Below are positions 14,859 to 19,874 of a stretch of 19,874 nucleotides of DNA, one piece after another. Made by a program: the position numbers and the translations under genes. Source of the stretch: DATLXH01 sp035576005 (lineage in GTDB: Bacteria > Acidobacteriota > Thermoanaerobaculia > Gp7-AA8); contig DATLXH010000067.1 in assembly GCA_035576005.1 (NCBI GenBank), positions 1 through 19,874 of the forward strand. Reading direction: 5' to 3'. Each line of letters begins with the position of its first letter. Position 1 is the first letter of the stretch. The notes beneath the pieces were generated by a model. The model was not told where the DNA came from. It made no database searches and worked only from the letters and a program-made list of their open reading frames with translations.

Positions 14859-14880
14859 GCCGTTTATTCTTGAAAACGGC
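14859..14880 (+). terminator. Weak hairpin after the ABC exporter operon
   Basis: GCCGTTT (14859-14865) pairs with AAACGGC (14874-14880) across an 8-base loop, starting right after the TGA. No T-tract follows, so intrinsic termination is doubtful; the palindrome at 14887-14920 immediately after may add to it. Confidence 0.35.
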
Positions 14881-14886
14881 AGGCCC

Positions 14887-14920
14887 CGCGTGACAGACAA
14901 GAATGTCTGTCCTGCACGCG
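14887..14920. repeat. GACAGACA-type palindrome with extended outer stem
   Basis: The outer arms CGCGTG (14887-14892) and CACGCG (14915-14920) enclose GACAGACA-AGAA-TGTCTGTC (14892-14911). It is the most complete copy of the family also found at 10563-10595 and 11079-11133. The remaining bases to 15021 hold no gene; an A/T-rich patch around 14960-14995 could carry the promoter of the next gene. Confidence 0.75.
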
Positions 14921-15021
14921 ACCTTAGGAATGTTCCGATCTACTCAGCGAATGTGAGACTATATGATGGAATGGCATTAGCAGTTATCTGATTACATCCC
15001 GGGAGGGTTAGGGCGGTATCC

Positions 15022-15243
15022 ATGACAATTAAATTTTTTCCAGCTACAAAAGGGCAGAAGAGCAGTCTCCTCGCAACGTTCCTTTCACGACATCAAGTCA
15101 CGCACGAGCTCGTTTCTCCGGAAGATCGAACCTCACGCAAGACGTACAGGCATGGCGAGGTTCCCGCCGTTGAGATCGATGGGCGTCTTTTCGTTGACCC
15201 CAACCCCGACGTCCTGAAAAAGATCCTTCACATCGAATCGTAG
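15022..15243 (+). CDS. Glutaredoxin-fold small protein lacking redox cysteines
   Basis: 73 residues. The order FFPATKGQKSSLLATFL, then HQVTHELV, then GEVPAVEIDGRLFVDPNPDVLKKIL follows the glutaredoxin/thioredoxin fold (strand, helix, strand, cis-Pro strand, helix). VPAV (residues 47-50) is in the place of the cis-proline loop. Where a CPxC motif is expected the sequence reads ATKGQ, and the whole protein has no cysteine, so it cannot do dithiol chemistry. It may bind a ligand or partner through the fold. GGGCGG at 15011-15016 is 5 bases and GGGAGGG at 15001-15007 is 14 bases from the ATG. It stands alone between repeats. The fold call is by pattern only. Confidence 0.6.
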   Translation: MTIKFFPATKGQKSSLLATFLSRHQVTHELVSPEDRTSRKTYRHGEVPAVEIDGRLFVDPNPDVLKKILHIES

Positions 15244-15283
15244 CGACTCGTCGTCTCGCGGCAGGTCGCCGCCGAGCTCGATT

Positions 15284-15332
15284 CCCTTTCCCGAGGGAGA
15301 GGGTGGAGCGTGAGAGCCGGGTGAGGGCTCTC
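15284..15332. repeat. CCCTCTCCC-type palindromic repeat
   Basis: CCCTTTCCC (15284-15292) and GGGAGAGGG (15295-15303) form a near-perfect hairpin, followed by GAGAGCC (15312-15318) with GGCTCTC (15326-15332). It resembles the cluster at 80-129. It lies between two convergent genes and has no T-tract. Confidence 0.6.
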
Positions 15333-15358
15333 GATATTCAAAACGACTGACCGGCAGA

Positions 15359-15658
15359 TCAAGCCATCCGGAAAAGCGACTCCGCTTCCTTCTCGATTGC
15401 CGACTTGATTTTGGACTCGAAAGGAAGTGCCATGAGCGGCAGCTTCGAATTCAGGACAAGCTCGTCGTCAGTAACCGCGAGGCTGCCGCTTGCTTTCAAT
15501 CCCTTCGCCTTGAAACTGAACCTCAGTTCATCGCCTTCCCAGTGCTGATCGAGGTCGTCGACCATTCCAGCGTGCCGCTTGCTCAGATCGATCAGCAGTT
15601 GTTCGATCTTGCCTCGCGCGGTCTCTCTGTCGGTGTTGTGCGGCAGGGTAATTTTCAT
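15359..15658 (-). CDS. Polyhydroxyalkanoic acid system family protein
   Basis: 99 residues, matching the size and pattern of the PHA_gran_rgn family: MKITLPHNTDRETARGKIEQ, then the central WEGDELRFSFKAKGLKASG and the C-terminal LPLMALPFESKIKSAIEKE. Family members occur near polyhydroxyalkanoate genes in some bacteria, but their biochemical role is unclear and no PHA gene is in this window. The protein looks like a small beta sheet flanked by amphipathic helices, with no signal peptide. The open frame continues upstream to 15748, but GGAGG lies 4 bases before the ATG at 15658, and the extra 30 residues do not look like family sequence, so I use 15658. It converges with the glutaredoxin-like gene and is divergent from the histidine kinase. 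Confidence 0.8.
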   Translation of the reverse strand: MKITLPHNTDRETARGKIEQLLIDLSKRHAGMVDDLDQHWEGDELRFSFKAKGLKASGSLAVTDDELVLNSKLPLMALPFESKIKSAIEKEAESLFRMA

Positions 15659-15767
15659 AGAGCCTCCATTAGCGTCGCCGTGTAGCGAAAAGACTGCGCT
15701 GGGCCATTCGCTGCAAGGACAGGACCCGTTGACGGGGCGCTTCAGCACGAACTTTCAGCTGCCTTTA

Positions 15768-15788
15768 CCCTGGCTATACGCGCCAGGG
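15768..15788 (+). promoter_or_regulatory. Dyad overlapping the likely promoter of the kinase operon
   Basis: CCCTGGC (15768-15774), seven bases, GCCAGGG (15782-15788): a perfect 7-bp dyad. The spacer contains TATACG (15775-15780), a possible -10. A protein bound here would control the histidine kinase/receiver pair. No -35 consensus is visible. Confidence 0.4.
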
Positions 15789-15823
15789 TCGTGAACTTCA
15801 CCAGGCGCCGTCACACTGCAGTC

Positions 15824-17029
15824 ATGATGTCCGCCCAACTCGAACTCTCAATCCCCGAATCCGAGGAGTTTCCCAGACTCGGTGACCTTGTCACTCTGGG
15901 CGAGACCTTCCCGTCGACCGCGACGGTGAACGAAGTCGCTGACAAGCTCTTTACCAACCCCGCTCTCGATGCCTTCGCGATTGTCGACGGGAGAAGGCCG
16001 ATTGGCCTCATCACGCGGCAGAAATTTCTCTTTACCGTGTTTCGCAGGTTCGGCTGGGAGCTCTACGGAAAGAAAGCGATCCTTGAAATCACCGATCGTC
16101 ATCCGCTCATATTGGATAAGGAAGAGCGTCTCGACGTTGCGCTCGATCGTGCACTCCACCGCAAACCTGAGGACGTCTACGATGACATCGTGATCGTCGA
16201 CTCTTCGGGGCAATATCTCGGGTTACTGTCAGTCAAGCGAATGGTCGTGCAGCAGAGCCATGCTCTGGCCAATATTCTGGTTCAAAAGGACCTGACAGAT
16301 AGTCGATTTCGTGAATACCAGAGGCTGAGTGAGATCAAGTCCCAGTTCCTGGCAAACGTGACTCACGAGCTGCGCTCGCCGGTGAACGCCATCGTAGAGC
16401 TTGCGGATCTCATCAAGACCTCCGCGGATCGGGGATATGTCGATCAGTTGAAAGATCGGCTCTCGCTTCTGCTCGGAAGCGCCTCGAATCTCCGCAGCGT
16501 CATCACGAGCATGCTGGACCTGTCGAAAATCGAAGCAGGGAAGATGCAGTTGATCGAGGAAGAATTCGACCTGATTCCTATGCTCGAGGAGCTTGTCGAT
16601 ACGACTCGGGTACTCATTGCAAACAAACCAGTGCAGGTCGAGCTCGCCACCGAGGTGTCCGGACTAAAGCTCGTGACCGATCCTGTGAAGCTGCGGCAGA
16701 TCCTGACGAACCTTCTCAGTAACGCGACCAAATTCACCGAGCAGGGACGCATCCGACTGGTTCAGCGCGTAGACCGCGGACGCCTGATGCTCGAGGTTTC
16801 AGACACAGGGATTGGAATTCGTCCGGCGGACCTCGAGCGCCTCTTCGAGGCATTCACGCAGCTCGAGGATACCGCCACCAGGCGGCATAGCGGGACAGGA
16901 CTCGGTCTGACCATTACACGACAGCTGTTGACGCTGCTTGACGGAAGCATCCAGGTCGAGAGCGTCTATGGGATTGGCAGCAGATTCATCGTTGATCTGC
17001 CTTGCAAAGGAGCAACTCATGACCAGTGA
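15824..17029 (+). CDS. Soluble CBS-domain histidine kinase
   Basis: 401 residues counted from the ATG at 15824. No membrane helix or signal peptide, so it is cytoplasmic. Residues about 19-155 form a CBS pair of the kind found in GGDEF/EAL proteins (PIGLITRQKFL, RFGWELYGKK, then DDIVIVDSSGQYLGLLS). HisKA follows with FLANVTHELRSPVNA, phospho-acceptor His181. The ATPase domain has NLLSNATKF (N box, Asn300), DTGIGI (327-332) and GTGLGL (357-362), so it should be an active kinase. CBS pairs often bind adenine nucleotides, so an energy or nucleotide signal is plausible. A GTG at 15791 opens the frame earlier (11 more residues); neither start has a Shine-Dalgarno. The 3' end overlaps the receiver gene by 11 bases, marking the likely partner. 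Confidence 0.88.
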   Translation: MMSAQLELSIPESEEFPRLGDLVTLGETFPSTATVNEVADKLFTNPALDAFAIVDGRRPIGLITRQKFLFTVFRRFGWELYGKKAILEITDRHPLILDKEERLDVALDRALHRKPEDVYDDIVIVDSSGQYLGLLSVKRMVVQQSHALANILVQKDLTDSRFREYQRLSEIKSQFLANVTHELRSPVNAIVELADLIKTSADRGYVDQLKDRLSLLLGSASNLRSVITSMLDLSKIEAGKMQLIEEEFDLIPMLEELVDTTRVLIANKPVQVELATEVSGLKLVTDPVKLRQILTNLLSNATKFTEQGRIRLVQRVDRGRLMLEVSDTGIGIRPADLERLFEAFTQLEDTATRRHSGTGLGLTITRQLLTLLDGSIQVESVYGIGSRFIVDLPCKGATHDQ

Positions 17030-17405
17030 AAAGACTCGAATTCTCATCATCGACGACGACGAGGTTCATCTCGAAACGACAAAAGGAATTCTCGAAGAGG
17101 AGGGTTATGAAGTCCACGTACAGAACCGACCTCTGGGCTCCACTAACAGGATACGCGACCTGCAGCCACATCTGGTTTTACTGGACGTCAACATGCCTGG
17201 TCTATCGGGCACGACGCTATCAACGATCATCCGGTCCAATCCTGCGACGATGAAAGTGCCTCTCTACCTCTACTCGTCGAACGACGAGGACCTTCTGAGG
17301 AAGGCTGTGAAGGAGAACAATCTCTCGGGGTATGTCTGCAAAGGCAGCCCATCGGAGTTGAGGGCGAAGGTGGCGCGTGCGGTGGCCAGCCGATCTTATT
17401 CGTGA
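17019..17405 (+). CDS. Stand-alone receiver-domain response regulator
   Basis: 128 residues, a single REC domain and no output domain. The acidic cluster is IIDDDE (Asp12-14), the phospho-acceptor is LLDVNMPG (Asp56), the conserved Ser is in LYLYSS (86-87) and the Lys is in YVCKGSP (Lys108), so all phosphorylation residues are present. AAAGGAG at 17006-17012 lies 6 bases before the ATG at 17019, inside the kinase gene. The frame opens earlier at 16938, but that stretch overlaps the kinase and is rejected. With no DNA-binding or enzymatic domain it probably acts by protein contact, as a phosphorelay intermediate or allosteric switch. The output target is not in view. Confidence 0.92.
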   Translation: MTSEKTRILIIDDDEVHLETTKGILEEEGYEVHVQNRPLGSTNRIRDLQPHLVLLDVNMPGLSGTTLSTIIRSNPATMKVPLYLYSSNDEDLLRKAVKENNLSGYVCKGSPSELRAKVARAVASRSYS

Positions 17406-17492
17406 GACCCGCGCGCGAGTTCGACGTCGAGGCTCCGAATCAGAGAGAATGCGCCCGATGAATCCGGGTGCTCACCTTCGCAGCAGGTCGCG

Positions 17493-18302
17493 ATGCTGAC
17501 CGACTACCACACGCATACGTTCCGTTGTGGTCATGCCGTCGGTACGCTGCGCGACTACGTGGAGTCGGCCATGAGTCGGGGCATTGGCGAGATCGGACTG
17601 ACTGACCATCTATACCTTTACTTTCTTGCGCCGGAAAAACGTGACCTGCGCTGGGCGATGCCCGAGGACCAGTACCGAGGGCATTATGAAGAGATGCTGG
17701 CGGTGCGTGAGGAGTATCGGGGACGCATCAACGTCCGTGTGTCTGTTGAAGCCGACTATGTTCGCGGCTCAGAGGAGATGCTGGACGAAGTCCTCTCCGG
17801 CTACAGTTTCGACTACGTCATGGGCTCGGTCCATTTCATGGACGACTGGTTGATCGACGACCCTGATCAGGCTCATCGCTACGGCCAGCAGGATGTGACT
17901 TCGATCTATCGTCGCTACTACGAGAGATTGCGCGAGGCGGTGGAGCTCGACGAGTTCGACCTGCTCGCCCACTTCGATCTTCCAAAGAAGTTTGGATTCC
18001 TGCCGGATGCGGACCTCACCCCTCTGATTGCAGAAACGCTCGACGCCGTCCGCGATCATGACATCGCGATCGAAGTCTCGACGGCCGGCCTTCGCAAGCC
18101 TGTCGGAGAGATATACCCGTCACTGGAGATCCTTCGGGCGATGAATACGCGCGAGATCCCGATTTCCCTCTCGTCAGATGCGCACGACCCTACGGAAGTG
18201 GGTGCGGGATACGATCAGAGCATTGCGCTGGTGCGTTCGGTCGGATATGTGTCGCTCGCCGTGTTCGATCAACGTGAGAGGCGACAGGTACCACTCGGTT
18301 GA
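17493..18302 (+). CDS. PHP-domain phosphoesterase (histidinol-phosphatase-like)
   Basis: 269 residues, full length for the HisJ/HisK-like PHP family. The metal-site residues are in place: DYHTHTFRCGH (His6, His8, His14), GLTDHL (His39), VEADY (Glu86), GSVHF (His114), LLAHFD (His160) and SSDAH (Asp229, His231). HisJ-type members hydrolyse histidinol phosphate, but related proteins act on other phosphate esters. No histidine-biosynthesis gene is nearby, so the substrate is open and I give no symbol. Cytoplasmic. The ATG at 17493 is preceded only by a weak AGCAGGT. It lies 87 bases after the receiver gene on the same strand, and co-transcription is possible. The gap contains nothing I can identify. 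Confidence 0.88.
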   Translation: MLTDYHTHTFRCGHAVGTLRDYVESAMSRGIGEIGLTDHLYLYFLAPEKRDLRWAMPEDQYRGHYEEMLAVREEYRGRINVRVSVEADYVRGSEEMLDEVLSGYSFDYVMGSVHFMDDWLIDDPDQAHRYGQQDVTSIYRRYYERLREAVELDEFDLLAHFDLPKKFGFLPDADLTPLIAETLDAVRDHDIAIEVSTAGLRKPVGEIYPSLEILRAMNTREIPISLSSDAHDPTEVGAGYDQSIALVRSVGYVSLAVFDQRERRQVPLG

Positions 18303-18330
18303 TGGATCACTCGGCGGCGAGGGCGCTACC

Positions 18331-18378
18331 AGCCGTCTCCAATGCCGTCTCCAATGACGTCTCCAATGCCGTATTCGA
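18331..18378 (+). repeat. 12-bp tandem repeat at the start of the GH1 gene
   Basis: Four 12-base units: AGCCGTCTCCAA, TGCCGTCTCCAA, TGACGTCTCCAA and the diverged TGCCGTATTCGA. Unit length is a multiple of three, and the unit junctions create in-frame ATG codons at 18342, 18354, 18366 and 18378, encoding MPSP-MTSP-MPYS-MPGE. Change in copy number would alter the N-terminus without a frameshift. Confidence 0.8.
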
Positions 18379-19691
18379 TGCCCGGTGAGATGAGACGCGG
18401 GGGCAGGCCCGTGCGGTTTCCGCTGCCCGACCGGCCTCGACTATGGGGGGTAGCGCTTTCTCACTATCAGGTCGAGGGCGACGATCCCTGCGACTGGACG
18501 GATTGGGAAAAGGCTCTGAAAACGAGAGGCGAACCTTGCGGGGATGCGGTCTCGTCGTGGGAACAGTATGAGTCTGATGCGTTACTGGCGAAGGCGGCGG
18601 GGGCTAACGCATTCCGCTTCTCGATTTCGTGGAGCAGGGTCGAGCCGCGATCGGGGGCGTACTCCGATGATGTTCTCGGTCGGTACCGGCGTCTCATCGA
18701 ACATCTGGTCGCGATCGATCTCGAGCCGGTCGTTACGCTCTTTCATTACACGCATCCATCATGGTTCCACGCCACCACTCCCTGGACCTCGAGTGCCTCC
18801 GTAGAGCGATTTGCGCGCTACACCCGGAAGGTGGTCGAGGCGCTGGGAAACTCCGTGCGGATGTATGTCCCCCTCAACGAACCGCTCGTGTTTCTGCTTG
18901 CCGGTTATCTTGACGGCCAGATTCCACCCGGAATACGCGACCCTGTTCTGTTTCGCACGGCGTTCAACAACATGCTGACTGCGCATGCCGCGGCGGCAAG
19001 TGTGGTACGCGAGCTCAATCCCGATGCGGCGGTCGGAGTCGCGCACAACATGATGGCCTTCGCTCCCGATCGCTGGTGGAATCCACTCGACAGGCTCCTG
19101 GCAAGAGCGGCACACCGTTGCTATAACGAGAGCATTCTCGAGGCGTTCGCAACGGGCCGATGGAGCTTTGTCCTGCCGCCGCTGCTACGGATCAAGGGTC
19201 GCAGTGACGACCTTCCAGGATCTCTCGATTTCTTCGGCGTGAATTACTATTCGCGTCTTCACTTCCGATCGCCTGGCAGGGAGCGGGGTATCGGCGACTT
19301 CCATTATCGGGACAGGAGCGGGCATGGTCTTACCGACAATGGTTGGGAAGTGATCCCCGAGATGCTCACGCCGCTACTCATCGGGGCGTCACAAGCGGGG
19401 TTCCCGCTGGTTGTGACTGAGAACGGAATTGCTGACGGGACCGATGCCATGCGTGGTCCTTTTCTGACGGCTCATGCCCGCGAGATTGAGATCGTGGAGT
19501 CCAGGGGGGTTCCGATCCACGGCTACTTTCACTGGTCGCTCCTCGACAACTACGAGTGGCTCGACGGCTACGGCCCGCGCTTCGGGCTCTACGAAGTCGA
19601 CCGGTCGACCATGCGCAGAGCAGCGCGCGATTCCGTGGCGATCTTCCGGGATCTGGGTCGGCAGTTTCTCGCCCGCGGCACCACCCGTTGA
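18342..19691 (+). CDS. GH1-family beta-glycosidase
   Basis: 449 residues as annotated, an (alpha/beta)8-barrel retaining glycosidase. The N-terminal substrate motif is LWGVALSHYQVEG (34-46). The acid/base Glu180 lies in PLNEP and the nucleophile Glu360 in VVTENG. HWSLLDNYEWLDGY near the C-terminus binds the sugar at subsite -1. TLFHYTHPSWF (132-142) replaces the common TLFHWDLP. No signal peptide, so it is cytoplasmic; likely substrates are short beta-glucosides or galactosides. The barrel needs nothing before about residue 17, and five in-frame ATGs (18342, 18354, 18366, 18378, 18390) compete as starts with no good Shine-Dalgarno, so the true N-terminus is uncertain. It starts 39 bases after the PHP gene on the same strand; a sugar-metabolism link is only inferred. 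Confidence 0.93.
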   Translation: MPSPMTSPMPYSMPGEMRRGGRPVRFPLPDRPRLWGVALSHYQVEGDDPCDWTDWEKALKTRGEPCGDAVSSWEQYESDALLAKAAGANAFRFSISWSRVEPRSGAYSDDVLGRYRRLIEHLVAIDLEPVVTLFHYTHPSWFHATTPWTSSASVERFARYTRKVVEALGNSVRMYVPLNEPLVFLLAGYLDGQIPPGIRDPVLFRTAFNNMLTAHAAAASVVRELNPDAAVGVAHNMMAFAPDRWWNPLDRLLARAAHRCYNESILEAFATGRWSFVLPPLLRIKGRSDDLPGSLDFFGVNYYSRLHFRSPGRERGIGDFHYRDRSGHGLTDNGWEVIPEMLTPLLIGASQAGFPLVVTENGIADGTDAMRGPFLTAHAREIEIVESRGVPIHGYFHWSLLDNYEWLDGYGPRFGLYEVDRSTMRRAARDSVAIFRDLGRQFLARGTTR

Positions 19692-19798
19692 GCCTTCGCG
19701 CACTCGCCTCCCGGTTCGCAGCATGTCATCCCGAGCCCCGGACCGCTGGTGCAGCGACTGAGAGAAAGAAACTGCCCGTCCCTCGGTCTGCTTCCATC

Positions 19799-19874
19799 TG
19801 CCCTGAAAGGGCTGCAGAGGGTAGCCGGTGGCTGAGCGCTGGAAGGGCGATGCCACCGGTAAGAGCAAGGAGAA
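19799..19874. repeat. Possible interspersed repeat at the window edge
   Basis: CCGGTGGC (19825-19832) pairs with GCCACCGG (19852-19859) across 19 bases, preceded by a GCCCTGAAAGGGC-like short palindrome at about 19799-19811. Its look is that of dispersed palindromic repeats of environmental Gram-negatives, but no second copy is in the window. Nothing else is seen in 19692-19798. Confidence 0.35.

Noticed and set aside
15659..15748. N-terminal extension of the PHA-system protein
   Set aside because: GGAGG precedes the ATG at 15658, and the family sequence begins there.
16938..17018. Earlier start for the receiver protein
   Set aside because: The extra 27 residues overlap the kinase gene and lack family similarity; the ATG at 17019 has AAAGGAG 6 bases upstream.

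Overview
The window reads as chromosomal DNA of a Gram-negative bacterium with roughly 60% GC. It has three lipid A/Kdo assembly genes, a Spy-like periplasmic protein, and DnaK controlled by an HspR/HAIR circuit. The intergenic spaces are rich in palindromic repeats. This mix fits an Acidobacteriota-type or neighbouring environmental lineage, but that placement is inference; no rRNA, tRNA or other phylogenetic marker was seen. There is no phage, plasmid or intact transposase gene.

Layout. 1-314 holds only palindromic repeats. 315-3446 is a tight waaA-lpxK-lpxL operon for late lipid A and Kdo steps. 3567-4019 encodes a Spy/CpxP-like secreted protein. It converges with an M20 dipeptidase on the minus strand (4427-5833), and the gap between them holds two abutting mobile-type repeats: a 182-bp foldback element and a 150-bp MITE-like element. 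A Bax-inhibitor-1 family membrane protein follows on the minus strand (5923-6633) with a clear intrinsic terminator. 6634-7154 is a long divergent spacer ending in a HAIR operator before dnaK (7155-9059). A strong terminator separates dnaK from hspR (9199-9576).

9777-11002 holds a small unknown gene coupled to a membrane-tethered thioredoxin, then another unknown gene. The stop codon of that second unknown gene lies at the edge of a second copy of the foldback element. 11260-14858 encodes the two halves of a heterodimeric ABC exporter with matched degenerate ATPase motifs. 15022-15243 is a glutaredoxin-fold protein without cysteines, and 15359-15658 (minus) is a polyhydroxyalkanoic-acid-system family protein. 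15824-17405 is a soluble CBS-domain histidine kinase overlapping a stand-alone receiver protein. A PHP-family phosphoesterase (17493-18302) and a GH1 beta-glycosidase (18342-19691) close the window.

How the genes connect. The clearest circuits are envelope assembly (waaA-lpxK-lpxL, perhaps with the Spy-like chaperone), HspR repressing dnaK through HAIR while DnaK probably acts as HspR's co-repressor, the two-subunit ABC exporter, and the kinase/receiver pair. I found no convincing new defence or biosynthetic system. The most unusual material is the repeat content: at least three families of palindromic or foldback elements, nested in or abutting each other.
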